64,000 nucleotides of DNA from Pyrocephalus nanus (taxonomy: Eukaryota; Chordata; Aves; Passeriformes; Tyrannidae): the NCBI GenBank assembly GCA_038380795.1, contig CM076280.1:5567501-5631500 (forward strand), read 5' to 3'. Position numbers and translations under genes: made by a program. The notes beneath the pieces were generated by a model. It did no database searches. It saw nothing but the letters and a program-made list of their open reading frames with translations, and was not told the origin of the DNA. Numbering within the stretch: the first letter of the stretch is position 1; every line of letters starts with the position of its first letter. Positions 48,216 through 59,541 of the stretch are shown here, piece by piece.

Positions 48216-48240
48216 TTTTAGCTTTAAATTAAAGCTAAAA
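48216..48240. repeat. 25 bp AT-rich palindrome
   Basis: TTTTAGCTTTAA and TTAAAGCTAAAA are exact reverse complements separated by a single A. It is the cleanest long palindrome I noticed in the window. It is followed directly by TTAACCTTTAAAAGG, which extends the TTTAA theme. Confidence 0.88.
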
Positions 48241-49854
48241 TTAACCTTTAAAAGGTGCACTAGTGTCCTGATTTCCTAACACAATCATGCTCTGTGTTTC
48301 AATGTGCAAAGGTGTGAGAATACCTTTATCCACTACCCCACCACACAATCCTATCTGAAAGCTTTTGTGCTGACTACTTCTAATCAAATGTGACAAAGAG
48401 ATTAACAGACCCCAAAATATTGAGTTCTCACAAGTTTCACGAAGAAGCTGGTTCTGTTGGAGTTCCTAATTAACTACACACTCAGGGATTCAAAGACAGG
48501 ATACATATTCATGGACAGCAAGCTTCGTTTCCGTGGAGCACAGAAGTAGTTGGCATCTTGATGGGATGTTCTCCCACTGGAAAACATCCATTTGTCAAAA
48601 TCAAAATGTGCTACAAGAACAAACTGGGATTTGAGTAAAATTTAGATTGAAATTGAATTGTGATAAGGGAATATTTGGGGTTTTTCAGTTTTGAAGAATA
48701 TTATTCCCCTTAATGTATGTTATATACTTCTCAAAACCCAGACAATAACAACAAACAAACAAACAAGTGTGGATGTTGGAGATTCATAAATATTTTTTTT
48801 GCAGAATTTTCTCATCACAGGTTGCTGGAAAATATTGGAGCTTTAGGGGAAAAAAAGTTCAAAAACTGGAATGTGTACTGAGAGAGAACTTCCAAAGTTT
48901 GACCAGAGCATTAACACTCAGGCAGAAAGCAGAGCTAGGTGCTGCAGCTCTGCTTGCCTTTGTCTTTGGCTACCTAATGCTCCTGTCCCACTGCCAAGCT
49001 GTTTGTGCCTTGGTTACCAACACCAGCAATCTCCCTCTGGCTGCCAGGACAAGACCTCTCTCGCTTTCCAGTGCTCCTCATCAACCCCGTCCTGGATGTC
49101 ATTGCAGTTACTTGAGCATTTGCTGACTCTCAGATCAGGACCTTGTCTCATCCAGGAAAACCAAACTGGCTGTTTCTGTGACCTGCACATCAGCCAAGAT
49201 GCTCTGGGGTCATGGGAAATGTTCAGAGAGGGTGTTCGATGGTGAGGAAGCCCAAGCCATCCGTCTTGGACTGTCATTTAGGGAATATGTGATGAAACAG
49301 GTCACTGGTGTACAACAAATTAAGGGTTAGGCTTGTTCAGATTGGGTTTATTCAGAGGATTGGGGTCTCTATGACTCAGCTTCCTCTGGCTGTCCAGTTT
49401 GGCAGTGGTAACTCCTTTTGTGTGGTCTCCCTGCTGAGACTCTGCATGGCTTAAAAACACCGTATAGACCAATATAAACTGTGTCAGATCCTGGGCAGCA
49501 GTGAGCCCGGGCTGGAATCACTAAATCCTGCAAAGATGAGCCCTAACAGGCACCATTTGGAATGCTCACTCATGCACTGGGATATAATGACACGGGACAC
49601 ACTTTGCAAATGCATTTCCCTCCTGGGCCTAACAGCAGCCACATCGTGTGGGGAGCAATTAGGAGGTCACAGAAATGCTGTCACTGATGGCTTTCTGGCT
49701 GCCTTTGGAAAATGTTCTCAACACATAGCTAATAAGTAGGTTTCTTTGATACCACTTTGATAGTTGGGGACAGCTGGAGGAAAGCAAGCAGAAGACCCAG
49801 CTCGGTGCTATTATTCCTTTTAACTTTGCTTAGCAAATGATTCTGAAGTGCTCA

Positions 49855-50110
49855 ACACAATAACTCCCCCTTTTAAGCATAGGTTTTTTTCTACTCCTCT
49901 TCTTTTGCTAGGGTCTAATTTTAAGGGAGCACTTTGGGATTTTAATAACAGAATTATACACTTTGCCCACAGGTCTTTAATCTCTCGATGTTTATCCCAT
50001 CAGTTGCGTCTCTGGCGAGCCTTTATCCTCAGATGTTTGTCTATTAAATTAACGGTATTTCAGAAGAAGAGAAGCCATTTGCAAGCAGTAAATCACAAGG
50101 CAGTAGCATC
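49855..50110. promoter_or_regulatory. Possible conserved noncoding element
   Basis: Unique sequence of mixed composition, e.g. GGGATTTTAATAACAGAATT, AATCTCTCGATGTTTATCCC, GCGAGCCTTTATCCTCAGAT and TATTAAATTAACGG. It includes three CpGs kept in an otherwise CpG-poor region, which would fit selective constraint. Other explanations remain open. Confidence 0.28.
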
Positions 50111-51585
50111 CACTTAGTTCTCTGGCTGTTACATCACTCAGGATATTCTACACTGTTCCATATACTCAGTACATCACCGAGTTCTTCATCTTCCCTGCCA
50201 CCCCCGCCCTCCGCCTCCACGCTGTCTGCAAAATGCACAACCCTCTCCGAGGCAGGAAAATCAAAAGAGAAGGAGACAGATGAGATCCGTGCAGGCAGAG
50301 AACTGGGGAGGTTTGGAAGGTTTGGATGGCACTGCTGGATTTTGGCTGGGTTGCCTGTGGAGGAGAGGGTAGAGCAGAGTGAGTAGCTCATAGTGTGCCA
50401 AGAGCAGTGACTAACAGTGCCCAGCAAAGATCAGAGGGAACGCAGCAAACGTGCTGCTGGAGTGAAACCACTCCAGGGTGGAGGCAGCCCACACTGAACA
50501 ATGTATGGAGAACTACCATGGTGCTGCATGACCAGAAAGATGTGGATAAATGATACTATGAAGGAAGAGAATTAGTTACAAAGAGGCCAAAAAAAAGAGA
50601 AATAACGATAATTCTGTTTGTGCACAAAGCAGAAATGAGCGTGTATGTCTTGAATGGCTTTGGCTGCCTTAATTCTTGGGCTTAATTGAAGGGGTCCTTC
50701 CTTAAGAAAGCAACTTGCAGTGGATGTTTGGAAATATTTTCAGAGCTCAATGTGCTGTAACAGAATCATCAGAGCTGAGAAATGTTCATTTTTGCTCCTT
50801 GGATTCTTCCCATCCGGCAAATGGAGTGGGTTCAGTTTCATTTAAACACTGAGAACTGCCAGGTCCCTCGCAGAAAGCAGGCACGGTGCATCTGCAGGCA
50901 GATGGGAAACATCTCCATGTAAGCATTTATGAGATGCCTTGCATAGTTTTCCTCTCACAGCAAGAAGCAAACAGATGAAAATCTAAATGTTAAGGGCAGG
51001 GTGAGCTGATAATTTTAGGGAGAAAATCTGAACAGGTTGTATGAAGCAATCTGTTGCAATGACTTCTGTTTTATTCCCCTGTTGGCTTCCTGCTTCCTCC
51101 TCTCCTTGCTGTCACCTTTTACAATATATCCATGCAGACATCCCATTTTCTAAATTAAAACTCTCTTTGAACCAAATCAGATTAGAAATGGCAAATTCCA
51201 GTCATACTCCACAATGTAACACTCTGGGTATTTTGTCTTCCTGCCCTCCATGAACTATCATCAAAAAAGGTCTGAATGAAAAATTCCTGGTTTCTTACTT
51301 GGATCATTGTTTTCTCTGCATCCAGGTGCCACACTTTGACTAGTCACTCTCTGGATTTCACAGATTTTAAAGCCCAAAGGCCTTAGCAAGGTGCACCTCC
51401 ACCCTGGAGAGAATATCTGGGTTCCTCATTGATCTGCATGGGAAGGGAGGTGACTGAGGTCATGCAGCCCCTTCCAGCTTGCTGAAGACTCAGCTGTGTC
51501 ACATTGAACCCAAAGGATACCAGACACTGAGGTGCTGCCCTACCTGGAGGAGAAAATGGGTTATTGGAAGTGCTACAGGTAGAAT

Positions 51586-51634
51586 GATAGAATTATTTAG
51601 GTGGGAAAAGACCTCTGAGATCATCAAGTCCAGT
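51586..51634 (-). mobile_element. Short CR1 LINE 3' fragment
   Basis: Plus strand shows GATAGAATTATTTAGGTGGG, AAAAGACCTCTGAGATCATC and AAGTCCA, the terminal ~49 bp of CR1 in reverse orientation. Confidence 0.8.
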
Positions 51635-54600
51635 AGGCAGATTCTTTATCCTCACTGGGGAGGAAATATGAAATGCAGAGTATATTTACATTTTTTGCTC
51701 CAATTTGGTGCAAAACTGACACCTTTCAACACTGCCCAGAGCTACTTCAGGTGAGAGATTCCCAGTTTCAGGCTCCTTCTCTGGGGTCTGGATTCTCAGC
51801 CTTTTTCTTCACACCCCAGGCCTATTCCCTAATTACCCTCTTTTCTAAATTAGCCTCTGTCACTTGGTTGGTTTGTTTATTTGTTTGTTTGTCTCTCTAC
51901 CTCTCCTGCTTTTTGAAATTTCTCTTTGGATCTCATAAATCTTCCTTATGGAAATATTTGTGCACTTGGCACATATCCAAGAAATGTTTAGACTTTAATA
52001 AAGCAGTGTTTTTTGGTTTTTTTGTTTTCTTTCCTTCCATGGGGAGAAGTTTGTCACAATTTTCCTAAATGGCTTTCCTCCATGAAATCTTGGCAGCTGA
52101 GGAGTCCCCTCCAGTAGGATATAATTGGAAGTAGCTGCTCTGTCTGATAGCCTGGCTTTCTGAGAGTGGCCTCCAGTTTTGTAGCTGCAAATAACTGTGA
52201 GCTATTTTGCCTTTGCTTAATTGCAACAAGGTTGTTTCCTCCAATTTTTAAGGCTTTCATTTTCAGGCAAAACCAGAGCTGAGTGTTCGTGTGTCCTTCA
52301 CTAAAATCTCTCTCTAATAAGTGTTAAGAAAATATTCCCTGCTACTGTCAACAACTCTTCCCTCCCAAACTGGAGATCCAGCAGCTGCTGGAAACATCTG
52401 GTGATATGGTCAGTCGAAGAAAGACTGTCTCTTGGCTCATTGATAAAGCTCTGGCTTTACCCAAAAGTAAATGTACAACTCCTTACTTATTCCCTCTACC
52501 CCTTAGTAAATTTAGTCATCTTTCAAGCTGGGTTAATTTTAGTTTTAGGAATTTTAATGCTACAGAGGAACACCACCTGTATTTCAGGTCAATCCCACTC
52601 AACCTTGATAGTGCTCTACCCAAAGAATGTTCTCCATTTTGGGCCTTCAAACTCTCCAATTATTATGATTCCACCATATTCCTGGGCTATTTTTTCCAGC
52701 ACTTCACTCTCAACAGTGTCAGAAGGGTGATCTAAATATCCTCTGTAACGTAGGACTATCTTTGAACCGCTCCAAAATTAAACTGCCTCATGTTTAGAAG
52801 AGCACAGATCCTAAATCTTATGGCAGTACCAGCTGTCAGCCCACAGAAACCTTTGCAGGAACAGGAATAGGCCTCAGAGCTATTCCGAAATTCTTAGAAA
52901 AAGCTTTTCCCAGGAAACTGAGCTCGTGCTTTTCCATGCTCTGCCATCTGCGCCTGCTGGAGACCCGCTTGGTTCCTGGCATCCCACAAATGCATCAACA
53001 GGAGACAAAACCATCAAGAAACCAGCAGAGATCACTTTAAAATGCAAACAAAGCAGAATAGTGAGACACTTCAGGCCACATTCTGAACTGCTGTAAATCA
53101 GGGAAACTCACGTATTTCAAGCAAACTCTGCCAGTTTGCTCCAGCTGAGGATTCGGTTCTTCATCATTAACTCCTCCAGTATTGCACAGCCAGGTTTTGG
53201 AGGCTTTGAATGACTTCCTGCTTGCAGTTTACAGCTGTTCCAGCAAGGCCTTTGGTTTATCCCCTTAATTTGTCATTAGCCTGTGTAAACAAAAAGAACA
53301 AAACAAAAATGATAGGGAAAAAAGAAACCCAAACAGATGCATTCACTTTTCCTCCACTTCAGACAGACCTTAGGTAAGAAGTGGGGACCTGTTGGGATGT
53401 GTTTCCTGGTTAGGATAAAGACGTTGGTTGAGGTCTAAGGCTGGAAGAATATTGGTTCAGATTAATTAAAAAAACCCACAAACAAACAAACAAAAAACCT
53501 CCAACTCCTACCCAAGAGTCTTCTTTTTCACTGAAATAATGTTTCACTCTTCATTTCAATGTTTTCCAAGGATTATGATTCTTCCTGGAATCAGATGCAG
53601 ATGTCCTGCAAGACAAGAAATAAGAACCAAACTCAAGATGTTCTTGTTGGAGAAACATCTAAATCTGAGCTGAATTTTCACCAGTGTATCCAGAACAGGA
53701 AAAAATTATCCTGGAAATTTCACTATATCCAGCCAAGCTTCCTTTATTGGTTTTCCATATTTCTAGTTGTCAAATATATTTATATCATGACATCAGACAG
53801 TCTCATCTCATAATATTCCGCTTCTTTTTTTCTCTAGTGAAAGAATGAAAGAAGTGAGGAACAGGCATGAAACTGTGAATCAAAAATCCCTACCAGTTGT
53901 AATAAAATTCCTGTTAATTACTGTGATATAACTCCATTTAGGAACCCTGCCAGGAACTTTGGGTTAGGTCCTGCTCAAGGTGAGGAAGCAGGTGGCAAAA
54001 TCATTTTTCATCTCAACAAACGTTCCCATTCCATGTTTGCAGCTCACGTCAACCTGGCCCTTTGATCTGGTACGTGATACTCGGCTTCCCTGGAGAATTT
54101 GGGACCAGATGCTTTGACACAAAGTGTCTCCATCAAGTCTCAGTTGCCTTCCACAGGGTATACACAGGGTGTCACAAATTTGAATTAGCTGAAGACTTTG
54201 CTCTTGAGGGCTGTTGGAGTGAACCAGGGACAAATTACACATTTTATCGGGTTTTCCAACAAAATGCCAAAACAGGAGTGGGAGTAGCCATGGGTTTTCC
54301 CCAGGAATGGTGACAGCCCTTTTGGCAGCAGAGAAAAAACAGCTGAAGTGCTAAAGCTCACAGAAGTTTGAACACTTGGGAAGAGAGTAGGAGGAATCAG
54401 CAGGTTATGATGTCCATTCTTGCCCAAAAGTGTGGTTTAGTCTGAAAGCTGAAGAACAAGATGTTTTACCTCATGCTCTGTGCAGTATGACCATCAACAT
54501 TACTGACCTCCCTGGGAGATGGAGCCAGGGGAGACAGAGACTGATTTCCCCTCTCAGGGTGTGAGGGACACACTTCACAACATCCCCTAACTCCACAGCT

Positions 54601-55471
54601 ACCAGAAGAGACAGTCATGTCCCCTTGCTTTTGGACATCCTGGTGAAGGACATGGTTTCTCAGACCACTTGAAGTTTTCTTTACCATGATCACTCATCAT
54701 CTCTCCAGCTCTGACCTCTCTCTCTTGCTTTTCTCATTGCTTCCTCAGGCCTGAGGTCTCAGGCTGGGATTTGTAAAGCTACATCTGACTGGGTTTGCCT
54801 GTAGCCTTTTCTAAGGGTTGTTCCCCCCTGGAGCACTTCTGTGTAAGGGGAGGGAGATTGTGCACTCATTCACACAACAGCCTGTGCATCCACACAGCAC
54901 ATCCACAAAGTATCAGGGAGTACTGCCTGGGTTTCTGTGCATATTCCCATGTCAGTATTCCCAGCTCTTTACAGGCAATTAGGTAGTTTATATCCATGGG
55001 TTCGTGCAGCTCACTTAAATCTGCATATCACTTGTGTGTTCCTGGAGATTTATCTTCTCTTACATTTGCATTAACATGTAGAAGCTTTGTCCTAAAAGCC
55101 CATCCACTCAGGAGAAGATATGTGAGCCTTGCTGGCTGAACAAATAGCCAGCACAGCGTGTATTTGGTCACACACACACATAATTTCATGCAGCCTGTGT
55201 TTGATTGCTCACATCTACACACCATCCCTGCGTGCACTCCGCTGCTCTGCCTCAGATGTGGGTGTTCAAACCTATCTGTGTGTGGATCACATCTGTGCAT
55301 TTAGCACTTTTCCAACTGCAGGCAGAGCTGGAATGGCTCAGGGGCCAGATCTTCAGCTCCACCAACTCAAGCACAGCTTCATAGATATTCTTCAAGTGAG
55401 CAAGTAGCTCAACCCCTAACCCTGCAAAGCCCAAATTTTCCTCCTGTTTTTCATTCACTAAGAGGATGTGG
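51635..55471. other. Noncoding gene-desert stretch
   Basis: No gene recognised. Contains TTTG/GTTT-type simple sequence at 51,866-51,894, an AAAC/CAAA-rich tract at 53,468-53,500, and a (CA)n run at 55171-55183. ORFs up to 131 codons lack domains. Confidence 0.55.
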
Positions 55472-55558
55472 AATTATAGAATCATCTAGTTTGGAAAAGA
55501 CCTTTCAGAACTTTGAGTACAACTGTTAACCCAGCACTGCCAGGCCCATGACTAAACC
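55472..55558 (-). mobile_element. CR1 LINE, 3' part split by a nested CR1
   Basis: Plus strand begins TTATAGAATCATCTAGTTTG, continues AAAAGACCTTTCAGAACTTT and ends CCCATGACTAAACCAC. In intact avian CR1 (reverse orientation) the phrase ACTAAACCATGTC... continues, and here that continuation reappears only after about 267 bp, at about 55,826. The element is therefore interrupted. Confidence 0.88.
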
Positions 55559-55825
55559 ACAGAATCATGGGATCATCAGTGCTGGAAAAGACCTTGAAGA
55601 ACCCCAAGTCCAACCTTCAACCCAATACCACCATTCACACTAAACCACATCATGAAGTGCCACATCTACCCATTTTTTGAACACTTCCAGGGATGGTGAC
55701 TCCACCACTTCCCAGGGCAGCCTGTTTCAATGCTTAACCACTCCTTCAGTGAAGACATTTTGACTTTAAGCCATATGACTTTAAGCCATGTCCCCTTGTG
55801 CTCTCACTAGCTGTGTGGAATAACC
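55559..55825 (-). mobile_element. CR1 LINE nested inside another CR1
   Basis: Plus strand starts ACAGAATCATGGGATCATCA, continues GTGCTGGAAAAGACCTTGAA, TGAAGTGCCACATCTACCCA, GAACACTTCCAGGGATGGTG, CCCAGGGCAGCCTGTTTCAA and ends near CCTTGTGCTCTCACTAGCTG. It reaches further toward the CR1 5' side than the surrounding copy. A 14-15 bp direct duplication (GACTTTAAGCCAT twice) lies at about 55,761-55,790 within it. Confidence 0.88.
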
Positions 55826-55912
55826 ATGTCTCCAAGAGCCACATCCATATGTTTTTTAAAATCCTTCAGGGACAGTGAGTCCACACTGCCCTGGGCAGCT
55901 GTGCCAGGGCTG
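55826..55912 (-). mobile_element. CR1 LINE, 5'-ward part of the split outer copy
   Basis: Plus strand reads AACCATGTCTCCAAGAGCCA, CATCCATATGTTTTTTAAAA, TCCTTCAGGGACAGTGAGTC and CCCTGGGCAGC. This is the part of CR1 that should follow ACTAAACC of the 55472-55558 piece, so the two pieces belong to one older insertion. Confidence 0.85.
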
Positions 55913-56029
55913 GACAAACACCTGCCAGCAGGTTGGTGTGGCTGGTGTGGTAGTTCTGGCAAGGGATGGGAGTGTGGATAGAGGCACTCAGGCAATTCCT
56001 GCTGCCCCTTTAGCTGGCACTGGGCACTG

Positions 56030-56570
56030 GGCAGCGACATCACGATGGGCAGCCGGAGGTTCCAGCGGCATTCCCGCTGGATCCAGCTGGGTGCTGGCGT
56101 GGGGAGCGAGTGCACAGAGCCATGGCATGTGCTCTGCTGAACGCTCACCCCTGAGCGTGGGAACGCACTTCCCTCTAGTGGGCAAAAGCTCTGCCGAGCC
56201 TGGGCTCTCCTCGCAGCCGCAGAATGTTTTTCTTCAGCTCAGGCGGGAGAAGTCTTGTGTTCTTTAGCGCTGCGGGTCACGGGTTAGATCCCAGCTGAGG
56301 ACTTCAGAGCCTCCGTGGGGTTCGTGTTGAGGGCTGGCTCGGTTTTCACCGGCGTGAAGGCCCGTGGGAGCGCTCGACACGTGTCCTGGCCGTGTCATCC
56401 CGAGGTGCAGCATCAGAGCTCGGCAGGGGCCGGCGGGGTGGGATGCTCCTCTCTCTCCATCACCGCTCCGGCATCCTCCGCGCAGCGCTGGCTGCTGAGC
56501 TCTCCACGGAGCAGGGATCGCCTTCCCTCAAATCAGCCGGAGAGGCGAATCCTCGAAACGCTGTTTTGAT
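56030..56570. promoter_or_regulatory. CpG-rich patch, weak island
   Basis: CpG frequency rises between about 56,030 and 56,570 (GGCAGCCGGAGGTTCCAGCG, CGGCAGGGGCCGGCGGGG, CATCCTCCGCGCAGCGC), well above the surrounding desert, but it is less dense than the three islands near 11-16 kb. It could be a minor promoter, an enhancer-associated orphan island or a GC-rich relic. No exon is supported: the ORFs across it match nothing I know. Confidence 0.45.
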
Positions 56571-57185
56571 GGGGAATTCCGGGATATTTTTGATCCGGCA
56601 AGATCAAAACAAGCTTATTGAAGAATTCCATTTCATAGCGTCAAAGTGCTTCGTTTTGAGAATGTCAGAACACTGCAATCTAGATGTTTAATCAAGTGGC
56701 ACGCATATGTGGAATATTGCTATTATTTTCACTCAATTTTAGGGTTTCTTTCCCTAATATTTTCCTTAAACTGAAATAAAATCAAATAAGGGGGCGAAAA
56801 TGTCAAATCAAAAGATTTTCTTTTGATTGCTAATTGTTTTAACATTTTTCTACTGTAAGTGGCTCTGCGCTTGAAAATATTTTTAAACACTTCTTAATCA
56901 AACTGTCCTTTGAAAAAAAGGAAAATTTTAAGCCATCATAAGCTCAACAGGATTCCATTGCTCTGTTCTTCTCAGCTGGTTCTGTGGGTCACGCCTTTTT
57001 ATCTGTGTTGAATTAAAATCTCGTGTTTCCTGGCTCACAAATTACTGAGCTTGATAGGCCATCATGTTTGGGAGATTTAATCAGGAGACGAAGAGTCCTC
57101 CTTCCCCCAGTTCCTCAGATGGAGAGAGGTGGGAGTAATGAATGCTGATTGAACCTCGGCTGGGAATGAGTCAAGGGAAGCAGGG

Positions 57186-57215
<30 letters not shown>
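57186..57215 (+). repeat. A30 homopolymer
   Basis: Thirty uninterrupted A residues, the longest homopolymer in the window. No retroelement body recognised to the left. Confidence 0.93.
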
Positions 57216-57220
<5 letters not shown>

Positions 57221-58109
57221 CCCCATCACTCTTGTGTGATTCAATTACCTCCCAGAACTTTTATTCTCATGGGGATTTATTCATACAGGTCGTGATGGAT
57301 TCAATTTGTGAGGAAATGTGAGGGACAGCAACGGAACCCTGAGGATACAGCGCTGGGAGGGAGTCGGGAGGATGGAGGGAGTGGGTGAGAGTCCTTCTCC
57401 TCAAGGTGACAGCAGGGCCTGAGGCAGAGAGAAGGGGCCAAGGAGGTTCATAGAGCCTGGCCCTGAGGAGCAGGAAGCAGAGAGGAGGATGCAGGAGCTG
57501 GAGGTGACCAGCCAGAGGAGCAGCAGCAAGGAGAGGCCAGGGATGTAACTGCAAGGATGCTGCCATTTCCAGTTGCTTATTTTAATCTCCTGAATGCAAA
57601 GCCTGGTCAAAATGTTGTCAGATTTGTGTCAAATTTTATTACAAGTCAAAACATAATCCTGGCCTGGAGAAGAAGAGATGAGCAGAGAGACAGATTCTAA
57701 TACCTTAATTTAACAAACAAGATGGAGTTGTTGGGTATTTTAAATCTGTGTTTTTAGGGAAGCTGAGTGATGGAAGTGAGGCTCTTCCCCTGCTATTCAT
57801 TCAAATTTAAACAGAGAGAGAACTAGTTGAAAAAAAAAAAAAATCTCATTTTTTCTCCCCTTAAATACCCTCCTTTTTGCTAAATAAAATTTTATTGGGT
57901 TTCTAAAGCATTTTTATTTGTGTTAATCTGTAGCTCTTTATCATCACAAATTTAAACTGCCAACCCTCTTTAATTAGAGGAAAAAAAATTCCTCTTTTAC
58001 CAGATTAGTTGCAGAAGGGCTTCTCATCACAACCACTGTCCAAACATCATCACTGGGAAACACTCCATCCCCCTTGATCAGAACAGGCAGAGTTAATTTC
58101 CTGAAATTT

Positions 58110-58370
58110 TAACACTTGTTTTTTGTTATACATCAAAATTCAAATGCAAAATTACCCCCAGATCAAAATTGTCAAAATATTATCGGGAAGCATCATGATG
58201 TTTGATTTTTATGAACTTCTCCAACTCCAACAATGTCTTTGCCATTATAATGAAAAGCGAACACAGCAGAAAACATCAAATAATATTTGTTCATTGTTTC
58301 AGCATAAGCCATGTGTTTAAAGAGTGTGACTTCAACAATATCATCGAAATGAACATTTTTACCACAGCCA
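58110..58370. promoter_or_regulatory. Possible conserved noncoding element
   Basis: AT-rich unique sequence with many ATCAAA/TTCAAT/ATAAT words, e.g. ATTACCCCCAGATCAAAATT, CATCATGATGTTTGAT (a short palindrome CATCATGATG) and TTGTTCATTGTTTCAG. Several TCAAA and ACAAT cores suggest TCF/SOX-type sites. Inference only. Confidence 0.27.
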
Positions 58371-59512
58371 AAGGAAAAAAGAATAAATTCCCACTTCCAC
58401 AAAATGAGAAGCGAAACTGCGTGTTTATATTTTCTTCTGCTGAAAATGTGATGGAAGTTGAAGAGCTGCTGAGACAGGCTTTTGTTTTAATAGAATTATC
58501 CTTTTGTTTCAATGGAACAATGGGGAAAAAGGTGTTTTTGTGGGTTTTTTTAATTATAGACTAAACTTGTTCTCCTAAAACTCCAGCAATCTTGCTGGAG
58601 GTTATGCACAGGAGACAGGGGAGGTGGTGGTGGTGGGGATGAAGAAGCAGTAAAGAGCAGGATCCTTCAGAGATGGGGTTTGCACTTTGTGCCTGGCTTA
58701 TTATTTCCTGGCAACTTGCATGACTCCAGTGGGTGTTTAAAGGCAGAAATGATGATGTGTTGCCTCAGCAGTTTTTCAGGTCCCACTGTTACGAGTAGTG
58801 GGACTCCAAAGGGCTCCAAATTTACTCTGCTTTGATCTGTCTCTGCTGAGTGCTCATCCTGGCAGCTGGAATGGAGCATCCCTCACTGTCTTTTCCAGCC
58901 ACAGCGTTTGCTTGCTGTTCACTAACTTGTTGAATTCAATCAAAGCAAAGACTGACTCACAGAGATGCACAATAAAAGGTTTATAAATTCCTTCCCTGGG
59001 AAATAGGTTGGCCCGGGGAAGGGAGACCAAAGTGATGAGCTGAGTAAAGCAGGGAGCGAACGGTGTGAGGACCAATGAGTCTGGTTCAATTTACAGGGGG
59101 AAAATGTAACAGAACAAACTTGACCTTAAAATGACTTCTTTAGAAACATGTTTCAGCAGTTGAAAAGTAGGGCTTTTTGATAGGATCAGGAACGTGGTAT
59201 TGAGTTGAAGAAATGCCATTTTAAGAAACAGAAATTTTGTCCTCTTGGGTTGGCAAGGAAAAGCTTCAGGTCACTGGTGGTGGATTGGGACAGCTCAAGT
59301 TTGGCAAGACCATCTAAATTTTTAAACTTGACATAGTGCCAAATTGCATCAAAATAACAGGTATTTGAAAATTCTCAGTGGAGTAGAGTTAAAAAAAACC
59401 CAAAACAACAAAGAAAAAACCCCACCCAAGTAAATAACAAATCTGAATTTAGATGGATGTAATATTTCCACAAAAAGCTTTTTTTTCTATTCTTCAATCA
59501 GCAAAAATTAGT

Positions 59513-59541
59513 AACAATAATAATAATAACAATAATAATAT
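59513..59541 (+). repeat. (AAT)n microsatellite
   Basis: About nine AAT/AAC trinucleotides (AACAATAATAATAATAACAA and on) ending in ATATTAAAATG. Confidence 0.9.

Larger units (their letters stand above)
42782..51585. other. Noncoding gene-desert stretch
   Basis: No gene recognised. Simple tracts: A18 at 43337-43354, paired T-rich tracts at 44,517-44,550 and 44,691-44,715, an ATTT run near 44050-44065, and (CAAA)n at 48749-48766. AT-rich unique blocks at 45,845-46,085 and 49,855-50,110 and a 25 bp palindrome at 48,216 are listed separately. The GC-richer unique piece at 43,420-43,530 may also be conserved. Confidence 0.55.

Noticed and set aside
55129..55183. CA-rich and CACATCTACACACC-type runs as a satellite
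   Set aside because: Short, irregular dinucleotide-rich sequence without a stable period.
56265..56300. tRNA-like B-box (GGGTTAGATCCC) near CACGGGTTAGATCCC
   Set aside because: Only a loose match to GGTTCGANNCC; no A-box or cloverleaf arms at the right distance.
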